Source: Chloroflexota bacterium
Lineage (GTDB): Bacteria; Chloroflexota; Anaerolineae; Aggregatilineales; Aggregatilineaceae
Assembly: GCA_012729765.1 (NCBI GenBank)
Contig: JAAYCM010000143.1
Location: forward strand, 28,649 to 92,648
Direction: 5' to 3'
Length of the DNA: 64,000 nucleotides
Below the pieces are notes generated by a model. It saw only the letters and a program-made list of their open reading frames with translations. It was not told the DNA's origin and did not search any database. Positions 24,179-32,690 of this stretch are shown piece after piece. Every line of letters starts with the position of its first letter. The first letter of the stretch is position 1. The position numbers and the translations under genes were made by a program.

Positions 24179-25258
24179 ATGATCGAAGACCTTCTCGCAC
24201 AGGCCGCCGCGTGGCTGGACGAGGGCCAGCCGGTGGCGATGGCAACCGTTGGCCGCATCTTCGGCTCGTCGAGCCAGCCGCTCGGCGCGCGCATGATCAT
24301 GACCACCGGCAACCGCTTTGTCGGGGCGGTCAGCGGCGGCTGTGTGGAGACGGATGTGTATGAAACCGGGCAGGTCGTCCTGCGCGAGGGCCGCCCGCTG
24401 ATGCTGCATTACAGGCAGGTCGAGAACCCGCTGATCGAGATCGGCCTCAACTGCGAGGGCCAGATCGACGTGGTGGTCGAGCCGCTGGATCGCGCCCTGC
24501 TGGATGCCCTGCGCGCCGGTGGCCGCCACGTCAACGTGACGCTGTTCACACCCGACCGCCCCGCCGCGCCGCAGATTCGCCACGCCCGGATCGCGCCGGA
24601 TGGCCCAGGCGACTCCGATCTGCCGCCCGACGTCCACCGCGACGCCCTGGCCGCCTTGCAGCACGATCAGCCGCACGCGGTCAGCTATGCTGATGGCAGC
24701 GTCGCGCTGTTCGAGCCGGTCCTGCCCCCGCCCACCCTGCTGATCTTCGGCGCGGAAGCGATCGCCGTGCCGCTGGTGCGCCTGGCGCAGGTGCTCGGCT
24801 TCCAGACCATCGTCACCGACGCGCGCCCCGCCTTCGCCACGCGTGAGAAGCATCCCGACGCCGACCGCGTGCTGGCCGCGTGGCCGCAGGCCGTGATCGA
24901 TCAGGTCGGCGTAGACGACCGGACGTATGTCGTGTCGCTCAACCACGAGCCGCGCTTTGAAGATGCGCTGCTGCGCGCGCTGGCCGGACAGCCGATCGCC
25001 TACTTCGGCGCGATCGGCAAGCGCGCCCGCCACCTGGAGCGGATCGAGCGCGCCGCGCAGTCCGGCTTCGATCTGAGCCAGCTCCCGGAGATTCACACCC
25101 CGATCGGGCTGGACCTGGGCGGCAAGTCGCCCGAAGAGATCGCGCTGAGCATCCTCGCGGAGATCATCGCCGTGCGCAATGGTCGCCCCGGCGGAATGCT
25201 GCACGCCGCCACCACACTCCCGGCGCGCACCGAACGCTCGCACACCCCGGCAAAATAG
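24179..25258 (+). CDS. xdhC: XdhC/CoxI family molybdenum enzyme maturation protein
   Basis: With the start MIEDLLAQAAAWLDEG, the 359-residue protein has an N-terminal XdhC_CoxI domain (PVAMATVGRIFGSSSQPLGARMIM, AVSGGCVETDVYE) and a C-terminal Rossmann-type domain (LLIFGAEAIAVPLVRLAQVLGF...) ending with PIGLDLGGKSPEEIALSILAEI. XdhC proteins bind molybdenum cofactor, take part in its sulfuration and insert it into xanthine dehydrogenase-family enzymes. A longer in-frame start overlaps rtcB and lacks a ribosome site. No molybdoenzyme large subunit is adjacent. Confidence 0.88.
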   Translation: MIEDLLAQAAAWLDEGQPVAMATVGRIFGSSSQPLGARMIMTTGNRFVGAVSGGCVETDVYETGQVVLREGRPLMLHYRQVENPLIEIGLNCEGQIDVVVEPLDRALLDALRAGGRHVNVTLFTPDRPAAPQIRHARIAPDGPGDSDLPPDVHRDALAALQHDQPHAVSYADGSVALFEPVLPPPTLLIFGAEAIAVPLVRLAQVLGFQTIVTDARPAFATREKHPDADRVLAAWPQAVIDQVGVDDRTYVVSLNHEPRFEDALLRALAGQPIAYFGAIGKRARHLERIERAAQSGFDLSQLPEIHTPIGLDLGGKSPEEIALSILAEIIAVRNGRPGGMLHAATTLPARTERSHTPAK

Positions 25259-25393
25259 GTACTCTAGGCTCCCATACTTTAGGTCACGTGGCCGATCCCG
25301 CGCCATCGATCCGGCGGGATAATGAGAATGGTGGGCGGCCTTTCCGGCTGCCTGATGGTTGGCCTCTACAGCACGCAGGAGCTTGGGCATATT

Positions 25394-25903
25394 ATGATCT
25401 GGCGGGGTAGGCTCTCAATGATGCTCGTCTTTATATCGGTGCTGGCGACCGCGCTGGCCTGTGCCCAGAGTCCGGCGGGCCTGAACCAGGGCCGGGGCAC
25501 GCGCGACAACCCGATCGCCGCCCGGAGCTATGCCAAGACGACTTCCTACGAGGTCCGGGCGCAGAGCGTGGTGCGCCCCGTGCCCGACCTCGCGCCCGAA
25601 AATGATGTCGAAAAAGAGTATATGAAGGTCCAGTTCGAGATCAAGTGCGCCAGGGACAGCGACGAAGTGTGCGATCTCGCCGTGCTGCGCGAGCAGTTCA
25701 GGCTGGTCGATGAAGAGGGCATTATCTACGAATCGGACCCAACCGTCGAACTGCCTGCACGTGACGATCCGCTTGAGGGCGAGATTCTGGGCGGCGCGGC
25801 CAAAGCGGGCTGGATGGCCTTCCGCGTGCCGGTTGGCGTGCCGGTCAATACTGCGCTGGCCGAATATGGCGAGGACCAGCGTATCTTTTTCCGGCTGCCG
25901 TAG
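25394..25903 (+). CDS. Lipoprotein of unknown function
   Basis: The product (169 residues from the 25394 ATG; an ATG at 25418 is an alternative) has a hydrophobic N-terminus ending in ATALAC, a lipobox. The mature part begins with GTRDNPIAARSYAKTTSYEVRAQSV and contains two cysteines in KCARDSDEVC that may form a disulfide. The GT-RdNPlp start followed by a beta-rich domain resembles the DUF4352/telokin-like exported proteins of Gram-positive-type bacteria. It lies just upstream of the T-box of pheS. Function unknown. Confidence 0.65.
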   Translation: MIWRGRLSMMLVFISVLATALACAQSPAGLNQGRGTRDNPIAARSYAKTTSYEVRAQSVVRPVPDLAPENDVEKEYMKVQFEIKCARDSDEVCDLAVLREQFRLVDEEGIIYESDPTVELPARDDPLEGEILGGAAKAGWMAFRVPVGVPVNTALAEYGEDQRIFFRLP

Positions 25904-25974
25904 CGGGATCATGATTGACAGCCGGACTGCTCTCTGGCATACTATTGCACAATAATATATCCATCAAAGGCTGT

Positions 25975-26290
25975 GATGGAGAAAAGTAGGCGGGAACGCC
26001 GCTCACAGGGAGTGCGGGCCACAGACTGGAAGCCCGTGCGGGCAAGCCCTCGCCGAAGTTCGCTCCGGAGCCGACAGGTGAACGTCCGGCCCTGGCCGGG
26101 CCTGTAGTCTGCTCCGCCCGCCCTGCGTTAACCGGGCACCCACTCCCGCGCTGGTCTGTGTGCTGGCGGCGGCGGTGGGAGAATGAAGCGAGTCGGCCCG
26201 GCATGCAGCGGACCGGCTAACCAGGGTGGTACCGCGGGTGATCACACTCGTCCCTGATCCGAACGGGATCGGCGACGAGTTTTTTTGTTT
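25975..26290 (+). promoter_or_regulatory. T-box riboswitch upstream of pheS
   Basis: The leader has the T-box antiterminator core AGGGTGGTACCGCG (26223-26236). A competing terminator follows: ACTCGTC (26246-26252) pairs with GACGAGT (26274-26280), with an inner GATCC/GGATC stem and a T tract (26281-26286). A stem I region starts near 25975 with an AGTA bulge (AAAAGTAGG). The likely specifier is TTC at 26059-26061 in GAAGTTCGCTCCGGAGC, matching tRNA-Phe. Uncharged tRNA-Phe should stabilise the antiterminator and allow expression of pheS and downstream genes. Confidence 0.93.
26246..26286 (+). terminator. Regulated terminator of the pheS T-box
   Basis: A long GC-rich stem ending in GACGAGT is followed directly by seven T residues. 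It overlaps the antiterminator, so formation depends on tRNA charging. Confidence 0.88.
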
Positions 26291-26370
26291 TTGTGCCGGG
26301 TGTGAAACAATAGCCGTTCGTGCCGCGCCTGCCGGGTGCAGGCCGGACTGCGACCCACCGAGGTGAAAGA

Positions 26371-27411
26371 ATGCCATCGCTAGAACAACTCGAATCCACC
26401 TATACCCAGGCTGCCGCCGAGCTAAGCAAGATCACGTCGGGTGACGCGCTTGAGGCGTGGGAGCGCCGCTACCTGGGCAAGAAGGGCGAGATCACGCTCG
26501 CGCTGCGCAGTGTCGGGCAGATCGCGCCCGAAGAGCGCGCCGCGTTCGGCAAGCGCGCCAACGAGATCAAAAACGCGCTGGGGGCGGCCTACAGCGAGCG
26601 GGAAGAAGCGATCCGCCAGCACGAGCTGGCCCAGACGCTCGAAGAGGGCGAGATCGACGTGACGCTGCCGGGCCGCACGATTCCCACCGGCGGGCTGCAT
26701 CCGACCACGCAAACGCTGCGCAAAATCTACAACATCTGGGCCGAGATGGGCTTCCAGGTCTATCGCAGCCGCGACGTCGAGGACGACGAGACGAACTTCA
26801 CGCTGCTGAACATCCCGCCGCACCACCCCGCGCGCGATATGTGGGACACCTTCCACACCACCACGCCGGGCGTGATCCTGCGCACGCACACCAGCCCCGG
26901 CCAGGTTCGCGCCATGCACGAGTATGGCGAGAACGGCACGCAGCCGATCCGCGTGATCCTGCCGGGTATGTGCTACCGCTACGAGCAGATTTCGGCGCGC
27001 AGCGAGATTCAGTTCAACCAGGTCGAGGGGCTGGCCGTTGGGCGCAACATCCGCCTGACCGACCTCAAGGGCACGATCAGCGCCTTCGCGCGGCGGATGT
27101 TCGGGCCGGATAAGCGCGTGCGGTTTCGCGGCTCGTACTTCCCCTTCACCGAGCCGAGCATGGAAGTCGATGTCGAGTGCGTGCTGTGCGGCGGGCACGG
27201 CTGCCCGATGTGCAAGTACACCGGCTGGCTGGAGATCGCCGGCTGCGGGATGGTGCATCCGGTTGTGCTCGAAAACGGCGGCTACGATCCGCGCGAGTGG
27301 AGCGGGTTCGCCTTCGGGATGGGGCCGGAGCGCATGACGATTCTGCTGCACGGCATCCCGGATATTCGCTATTTCTGGGCTAACGATCTGCGCTTCCTGG
27401 AGCAGTTCTAG
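26371..27411 (+). CDS. pheS: Phenylalanine-tRNA ligase alpha subunit
   Basis: The 346-residue subunit starts at MPSLEQLEST with a GAGGTG upstream. It shows an N-terminal coiled-coil tRNA-binding region and class II motif 1 (HPTTQTLRKIYNIWAEMGF). Motif 2 is in RTHTSPGQVRAM...YRYEQISARSEIQFNQVEGL, and motif 3 is GFAFGMGPERMTILLHGI. A CxxCxxxxCxxC-like block (ECVLCGGHGCPMCK) is common in this family. It pairs with PheT to form the alpha2beta2 enzyme. The gene is controlled by the T-box just upstream. Confidence 0.97.
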   Translation: MPSLEQLESTYTQAAAELSKITSGDALEAWERRYLGKKGEITLALRSVGQIAPEERAAFGKRANEIKNALGAAYSEREEAIRQHELAQTLEEGEIDVTLPGRTIPTGGLHPTTQTLRKIYNIWAEMGFQVYRSRDVEDDETNFTLLNIPPHHPARDMWDTFHTTTPGVILRTHTSPGQVRAMHEYGENGTQPIRVILPGMCYRYEQISARSEIQFNQVEGLAVGRNIRLTDLKGTISAFARRMFGPDKRVRFRGSYFPFTEPSMEVDVECVLCGGHGCPMCKYTGWLEIAGCGMVHPVVLENGGYDPREWSGFAFGMGPERMTILLHGIPDIRYFWANDLRFLEQF

Positions 27412-27443
27412 GCTGCCCGGCACACGTGAGGAGAGAGGCAAGT

Positions 27444-28259
27444 ATGCTGCTCAACCTGAAAACGATCCACAAGCCGGCAACGGTCGAAGAGGCAGCCGGG
27501 CTGCTGGCCGACCCTGGCGTCTATCCGCTCTACGGCGGGGCGGCGCTGCACCGCGCCAACCGCACCGACGTTGAAGCGGCGCTCGATCTCGGCCAGCTCG
27601 GTCTGGACTTTGTGCGCGACAGCGAGAACTCGCTCCGCCTGGGGAGTATGCTCTCGCTCGAAGCCGCGCGGCAGGCGTGCCTGGAGCGCCGCGACACGCA
27701 TCCCCAGTTGGGAGCCGTCGCCGATACACTGGCCGCCGATCTGCCCCTGACGCTGCGCAACACCATGACGCTCGGCGATCTGCTGGTGGAGCGCGATCCG
27801 CAGTCGCTCACGCTGACCCTGCTGCTCGTCCTGGGCGCGGTGATCAAGCGGGTCGATGTCGATATGCATTTCACGATGGCGGCCTGGCTGACGACTGACA
27901 GTGACGTGGCGCGCTACCTGATCGCCGGCATCCAGATTCCAAACGGCCCCGAAGAAGCGGTGATCGCGTTCGAGAAGGTCGCGCGCACGCCCGCCGATGC
28001 ACCGATTGTGGGCGCGGTCGGCTGCCGCGAGCGGTCCAACGAGGGCGTCCCTTATACGACGCTGGCGCTGTGCGGCGTGGCCCCGGCGCCCGTCCCGCAG
28101 CCGGAACTCGCGCGCGTACTGGACGAAACCGGCGATCTGGATGTGGCGCTGGAGCGGCTGGAAGTCGATCCGGTGGGCGATCACTGGGGCAGCCGCGAAT
28201 ACCGGATCGAGATGGCGCGTGTGCTCGCGCGGCGTGTGCTCGCCCGGTTGATGGAATAA
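27444..28259 (+). CDS. FAD-binding subunit of the molybdenum hydroxylase type, orphan
   Basis: The 271-residue protein begins LLNLKTIHKPATVEEAAGLLADPGVYPLYGGAALHRANR, the N-terminal FAD-binding fold of CoxM/XdhB-type subunits. The family motif AGGTDL is replaced by YGGAAL. Later segments (LRLGSMLSLEAA, LPLTLRNTMTLGDLLVERDP) match the second FAD loop, which is normally A-xxQ-I-RN-x-A-T-x-GGNL; the GG is absent here. A CO-dehydrogenase-type C-terminal domain follows. No molybdenum or iron-sulfur subunit is nearby, although xdhC lies 2 kb upstream. Activity is uncertain. Confidence 0.72.
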   Translation: MLLNLKTIHKPATVEEAAGLLADPGVYPLYGGAALHRANRTDVEAALDLGQLGLDFVRDSENSLRLGSMLSLEAARQACLERRDTHPQLGAVADTLAADLPLTLRNTMTLGDLLVERDPQSLTLTLLLVLGAVIKRVDVDMHFTMAAWLTTDSDVARYLIAGIQIPNGPEEAVIAFEKVARTPADAPIVGAVGCRERSNEGVPYTTLALCGVAPAPVPQPELARVLDETGDLDVALERLEVDPVGDHWGSREYRIEMARVLARRVLARLME

Positions 28260-28276
28260 CGCCAGAGTGACGCATT

Positions 28277-28388
28277 TCTCCCCCCTCCCTAAATCCCTCC
28301 CCCACCAGGAGGGCGGGACCTGAAGAGCGCCGCTGCTCGCCCCGTCCCTCCACGAAGCGTGGGGGAAGGGGTCGGGGGATGGGGGCAG
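28277..28388 (+). repeat. Dispersed MITE-like repeat, copy R3
   Basis: The arms CCCCCTCCCTAAATCC and GTGGGGGAAGGGGTCGGGGG match the 2231 family, while the outer ends are not conserved. It lies between the FAD-subunit gene and map. Confidence 0.75.
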
Positions 28389-28419
28389 GCACGACACACG
28401 GCAAAGGCAGGGAACACGG

Positions 28420-29163
28420 ATGACGGTAGAAAACGAGAACGACCTGGCTAAACTGCTGCGCATCGGGAAGATTTGCGCGCTGGCGCTCCAGCACATGCTG
28501 GAACGGATCGAGCCGGGCATGACCACCGCCCAACTCGACGCAATCGGCGCGGCGTTCCTCAAGCAGCACGGGGCACGCTCCGCGCCCATTCTGGCCTATC
28601 GCTTTCCCGGCCACATCTGCATCAGCCTCAACCACGAGGCGGCGCACGGCATCCCCGGATCGCGGCGCATCCAGCCTGGCGACCTGATCAACGTGGACGT
28701 TTCCGCCGAGCTGGAAGGCTATTGGGCCGACACCGGCGCGAGCGCCATCGTCCCGCCCTCGCGCCCGGAGTATGAGGCGCTGTGCCAGGCCGCGCGTGAA
28801 GCGCGCAGCGCCGGAATCAACGCGGCGTACGCGGGCCGCCCGCTCAACGCCATTGGCCGGGCGGTCGAAGCGGTCGCCAAACGCACCGGCTATCAGATCA
28901 TCCGCGACCTGGGCGGGCACGGCGTCGGGCGGCACATCCACGAGAAGCCAAACGTCCCGAACCATTACGACCGCAGCCGGCGCGAGAAGCTGACCGAGGG
29001 GCTGGTCATCACCATCGAGCCGTTTTTGACGACGGGCCGGGGCCAGATTCTTACGGCACGCGACAACTGGACGCTGAAAACCGCCGATAAGATGCCGGTC
29101 GCGCAGTATGAGCACACGATTGTGATCAACGGCAGCTGCCCGATCATCGTCACCGCGCCGTGA
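28420..29163 (+). CDS. map: Type I methionine aminopeptidase
   Basis: The 247-residue enzyme has all five metal ligands of type I MetAP: Asp in VDVSAELEGYWADTGAS (two Asp), His in LGGHGVGRHIHEKPNVPN, Glu in ITIEPFL and Glu in QYEHTIVI. The catalytic His is in SLNHEAAHGIPG. It removes the initiator Met from nascent proteins. The start has a weak GGAACA upstream. It lies between the FAD-subunit gene and pheT in the pheS locus. Confidence 0.94.
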   Translation: MTVENENDLAKLLRIGKICALALQHMLERIEPGMTTAQLDAIGAAFLKQHGARSAPILAYRFPGHICISLNHEAAHGIPGSRRIQPGDLINVDVSAELEGYWADTGASAIVPPSRPEYEALCQAAREARSAGINAAYAGRPLNAIGRAVEAVAKRTGYQIIRDLGGHGVGRHIHEKPNVPNHYDRSRREKLTEGLVITIEPFLTTGRGQILTARDNWTLKTADKMPVAQYEHTIVINGSCPIIVTAP

Positions 29164-29228
29164 CCGTGCGGAAACCGGCGAGGTCGATCTGCTGAAGTAA
29201 CACCAACACAGGAGAAATTCGCGCAAAC

Positions 29229-31898
29229 ATGAAAGTTCCGATCTCTTGGCTCAGGGACTATGTAGACATTCACCTCAGCGTCGAGGAGCTGGCCGAGCGC
29301 CTGACGCTGGCCGGACTCGAGGTGGGGAGCATTCGCTATATCGGCATTCCGCAGGGCGAGCCGCCCGAAGGCATGGTCATCCCGCCCTCGGACCATCTCG
29401 TCTGGGACCGTGAGAAGCTGGTCCTGGGCGCGATCCGCGAGGTCCGGGCGCACCCCAACGCCGACCGGCTGGTCCTGGCGCTGGTCGATTATGGCGGCAG
29501 CGAGCTGGAGCAATGCGTCACCGGCGCGCCCAACCTGTTCGAGTATAAGGATCAGGGGCCGCTCGACCCGCCGCTGCTCGCGCCCTTCGCCCACGAAGGG
29601 GCCGAGGTGATCGACGGGCACGCCGAGGGCGGCGCGCGCATGATCCTGGAAGAGCGCAAGCTGCGCGGCATCCCCAACCGCAGCATGGTTTGCTCCGAGA
29701 AGGAACTCGGCATCTCAGACGATCACGAGGGCATCCTGCTGCTGGACTGGGACACGTTCCACCCGTTCGCGCCGGGCACGCCGCTGCAAGATGTGCTGGG
29801 TGACGCCGTGCTCGATATCGACATCCTGCCCAACGTCGCGCGCGCCTACAGCATCGTCGGCGTGGCACGCGAGGTGGCCGCCCTCACCGGCGAAAAGCTG
29901 CGCCTGCCGTCGTTCGAGGTCCAGATGGACGGTGATCCGATCGAGGGACGCGCCGCGATCGAGATCCGCGAGCCGGAGCTAAACCCGCGTTTCTGCGCCG
30001 CGCTGATCCAGGACATCGAGATTCGCCCGTCGCCGCAGTGGATGCAGCACCGCCTGCGCCTGGCCGGGATGCGCCCGATCAACAACGTGGTGGACGCGAC
30101 CAACTACGTGATGCTGGAACTGGGCCAGCCCCTGCACGCCTTCGACTACGATATTCTGGTCGAGCGCGCCGGGGGCAATCCGCCCACGATCATCACGCGC
30201 CTGCCCCAGCCCGGCGAGAAGCTGACGACACTCGACGGTGTGGAGCACGACCTGGAAGCGTTCAACCTGCTGGTGGCCGATACCGCCGGCGGGCTGAGTA
30301 TCGCGGGTGTGATGGGCGGCCTGGAGAGCGAGGTGCAGGATGCCTTCGCCGAGCCGCTTGAGGCGATGGGCATTCCCCTGGCCGACAATGACGACCCCGA
30401 AACACTGCCGCACGGCAAAGCGTCGGTGCGCCGCCCCTCGACCGAAAATGTACTGCTCGAAGCGGCCAACTGGGAGTTCATCAACGTCCGGCGCACGATG
30501 CAGAGCCAGAAGATGAACAGCGAGGCCGGGATTCGCTTCAGCCGGGGCGTGCATCCGTCGCTGGCGCTGACCGGGCTGCTGCGCTGTGCCGAGGTGATGC
30601 GCCAGATCAGCGGGGGACGCGTGGCGCAGGGCGTGCTCGATGTCTACCCGCTGCCAGCCGAAACGGTGCGCGTCGAGCTGCCCTACCATGAGATCGACCG
30701 CCTGCTCGGCTTCACCATTCCACGCGCCGAGATCGTGCGGATTCTGCGCGCGCTGGAGTTCGAGGTCGAAGAAGTGGGCGACGTGCTGCACGTCACCGCG
30801 CCCGATACCCGCGTGGACATCGGCACCGGCCTGACCGGACAGGCCGATCTGGTCGAGGAGATCGCGCGCATCTACGGTTACGACCGCATCCCGAACACTG
30901 TGATCGCGGATATGCTGCCGCCCCAGCGCAACAACACCAGCCTGGAGCGCGAAGAGCGCGCACGCGATGCGCTGGTCAAGGCCGGACTGCGCGAGATCGT
31001 GACCTATCGCCTGACCACGCCGGAGCGCGAGGCGCTGCTCACCCCGGCGGGGCAGAAATCTGACTGGCCGGATGCGCCGTATGTCACGCTGGCGAACCCG
31101 ATCTCGGCGGACAAATCCGTGATGCGCCATACGCTGCTGGCCGGACTGCTCGAAGTCGCGGCGGCCAACGCGCGCCACACCACGCGCCAGCGCCTGTTCG
31201 AGATCGGCAATATCTATCTGCCGCAGAACGGCCAGCCCCTACCCGACGAGCCGGTCCATCTCGGCATCCTGCTCACTGGCCCGCGTGACGTGCCGGGCTG
31301 GCAGGGTCAGCCCGATACCGGCGTGATGGACTTCTTCGATCTGAAGGGCGTGATCGAGGCGCTGCTGGGCGATCTGCGCATCGAAGGTAAAGTCCGCTTC
31401 GAGCCAACCGAGCACAGCAGCTTCCATCCGGGGCGCGTCGCCCAGTTGAAGATTGGCCGGCGCACGGTCGGCGTGCTGGGCGAGGTTCACCCGCTGGTGC
31501 GCCAGGCATACGGCTTCGGCCTGGACCTGGCACGCCCGATCCTGGCGGCGGAGCTTGATCTGGCCGCGCTGACCGCCGATATCCAGACTTTGCGTGACAT
31601 CGCGGCGGTGCCGGCCCAGCCCGGCATCTATCAGGATATCGCGCTGGTGGTCGATGCCGATGTGCCCGCCGCCGAGGTCCACCGCGTGATCCTGGAGGCG
31701 GGCGGCGATCAGCTTGAGTCGGCCACGCTGTTCGATGTCTACCAGGGCGATCCGATCCCGGCGGGCAAGAAGAGTCTCGCCTACGCACTGATCTATCGCG
31801 CGCCGGACCGCACCCTGACCGATAAGGAAGTCGCCAAGACGCACGAGAAGATCGCCAGGGCGGCCCAGAAGCGCCTCGGGGCCACGCTGCGGGCATAG
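29229..31898 (+). CDS. pheT: Phenylalanine-tRNA ligase beta subunit
   Basis: The 889-residue subunit begins MKVPISWLRDYVDIHLSVEELAERLTLAG, as is typical, then shows the tRNA-binding EMAP-like domain (AIREVRAHPNADRLVLALVDY). B1-B8 domains follow with the editing region (RPINNVVDATNYVMLELGQPLHAFD), a catalytic-fold region and a C-terminal anticodon-binding ferredoxin-like domain (YQDIALVVDADVPAAEV). It is about 90 residues longer than usual; one insertion is in the B3/4 domain, between VMGGLESEV and the ENVLLEAANW block. It is split from pheS by two genes. Confidence 0.96.
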   Translation: MKVPISWLRDYVDIHLSVEELAERLTLAGLEVGSIRYIGIPQGEPPEGMVIPPSDHLVWDREKLVLGAIREVRAHPNADRLVLALVDYGGSELEQCVTGAPNLFEYKDQGPLDPPLLAPFAHEGAEVIDGHAEGGARMILEERKLRGIPNRSMVCSEKELGISDDHEGILLLDWDTFHPFAPGTPLQDVLGDAVLDIDILPNVARAYSIVGVAREVAALTGEKLRLPSFEVQMDGDPIEGRAAIEIREPELNPRFCAALIQDIEIRPSPQWMQHRLRLAGMRPINNVVDATNYVMLELGQPLHAFDYDILVERAGGNPPTIITRLPQPGEKLTTLDGVEHDLEAFNLLVADTAGGLSIAGVMGGLESEVQDAFAEPLEAMGIPLADNDDPETLPHGKASVRRPSTENVLLEAANWEFINVRRTMQSQKMNSEAGIRFSRGVHPSLALTGLLRCAEVMRQISGGRVAQGVLDVYPLPAETVRVELPYHEIDRLLGFTIPRAEIVRILRALEFEVEEVGDVLHVTAPDTRVDIGTGLTGQADLVEEIARIYGYDRIPNTVIADMLPPQRNNTSLEREERARDALVKAGLREIVTYRLTTPEREALLTPAGQKSDWPDAPYVTLANPISADKSVMRHTLLAGLLEVAAANARHTTRQRLFEIGNIYLPQNGQPLPDEPVHLGILLTGPRDVPGWQGQPDTGVMDFFDLKGVIEALLGDLRIEGKVRFEPTEHSSFHPGRVAQLKIGRRTVGVLGEVHPLVRQAYGFGLDLARPILAAELDLAALTADIQTLRDIAAVPAQPGIYQDIALVVDADVPAAEVHRVILEAGGDQLESATLFDVYQGDPIPAGKKSLAYALIYRAPDRTLTDKEVAKTHEKIARAAQKRLGATLRA

Positions 31899-31909
31899 TA
31901 TGCAATCCT

Positions 31910-31940
31910 GTAGGGGCGTAGAGCGACGATACGCCCCTAC
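31910..31940 (+). repeat. GGGGCGTA hairpin repeat, copy S1
   Basis: A perfect 11-bp inverted repeat GTAGGGGCGTA/TACGCCCCTAC with a nine-base loop stands after pheT. The same element, including the downstream TACTCCGTCCC, occurs at 32653, with related hairpins at 38233 and 47294. It may also end pheT transcription. Confidence 0.8.
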
Positions 31941-32015
31941 TCCGTCCCCATCCGATCACATCCTTCCCGGTCAGTGTATAATCAGGGCGACGGCCCAGCG
32001 TAAGGCGAGAAGTAT

Positions 32016-32315
32016 ATGCAAACCGTATTGAGCATCAATCTGATTACATCCGACCCTAACGTGCGCGGCGGACGCCCCTGCGTAGCCGGGACGGGCGTGC
32101 GTGTCTCCGATGTCGCGCTCAGTATGCTCTTCCACGATCAAGCGCCGGGCGAGATCGCCGCGACCTACGGCATCTCGCTGGCTCAGGTCCATGCCGCACT
32201 GGCCTACTACTACGAGCACAAAGCGGAGCTTGACGAGGACATCCGGCGGCAGATAGCGACCGCTCGCGAACTCAAGGAAAAGCGCGTTGGCAGCGGCGAT
32301 TCGCTTCTATCTTGA
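32016..32315 (+). CDS. DUF433 antitoxin-like protein
   Basis: The 99-residue protein contains the DUF433 (VapB-type) helix-turn-helix core: ITSDPNVRGGRPCVAGTGVRVSDVALSML...GEIAATYGISLAQVHAALAYYYEHKAELDEDI. DUF433 proteins act as antitoxins and DNA-binding partners of DUF5615 PIN-like toxins. Its 3' end overlaps the following toxin gene by 29 bases, as is usual for such pairs. An AGGCGAGAAG precedes the ATG. Confidence 0.88.
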   Translation: MQTVLSINLITSDPNVRGGRPCVAGTGVRVSDVALSMLFHDQAPGEIAATYGISLAQVHAALAYYYEHKAELDEDIRRQIATARELKEKRVGSGDSLLS

Positions 32316-32622
32316 TGAAAACGTCCCTATTGCCATTGCTGAACAGTTGCAGCGGCGCGGCATTGAAGCAGTGACCGCTCGCGATCTCCACGCTCTGGGC
32401 GACACAGACACCAATCATCTACGACGTGCCACCGAAATGGGCCACGTGTTGTGTACGCATGATGCGGACTATGTACAGTTGGCAGCATCAGGCGTTGAGC
32501 ACGCGGGAATCGTGTTTGGACAGCAAGACCAACATGGTATCGGTGAGTGGGTCAAAGGGTTGGAACTGCTGCACGCTGTCTACACTGCTGACGACATGAG
32601 GAACCACATCGAGTACCTCTAG
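32287..32622 (+). CDS. DUF5615 PIN-like toxin
   Basis: The 111-residue protein begins MAAAIRFYLDENVPIAIAEQLQRRG and has the PIN-like acidic residues: Asp in FYLDENV, Asp in ARDLHALGDTD, and the TxDxD-like THDADYVQLA. These residues bind Mg2+ in PIN-type ribonucleases. The start is TTG six bases after AAGGAA within the antitoxin gene; no other start gives the FYLDE motif. The overlap suggests translational coupling and lower toxin output. Confidence 0.85.
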   Translation: MAAAIRFYLDENVPIAIAEQLQRRGIEAVTARDLHALGDTDTNHLRRATEMGHVLCTHDADYVQLAASGVEHAGIVFGQQDQHGIGEWVKGLELLHAVYTADDMRNHIEYL

Positions 32623-32652
32623 CAGCATATCTATGCCTTGATCTGTCTCGCC

Positions 32653-32690
32653 GGGGCGTATGGCGATACGCCCCTACTCCGTCCCTTCCA
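32653..32690 (+). repeat. GGGGCGTA hairpin repeat, copy S2
   Basis: The arms GGGGCGTA and TACGCCCC enclose TGGCGA, and the right side shares ATACGCCCCTACTCCGTCCC with S1. The 3' end of the DUF4062-TPR gene (stop at 32674-32676) lies inside this repeat, so the last codons and stop come from it. Confidence 0.75.

Noticed and set aside
23966..25390. Minus-strand frame of 474 codons over rtcB and xdhC
   Set aside because: It is antisense to xdhC with its conserved motifs; composition is typical of a shadow frame.
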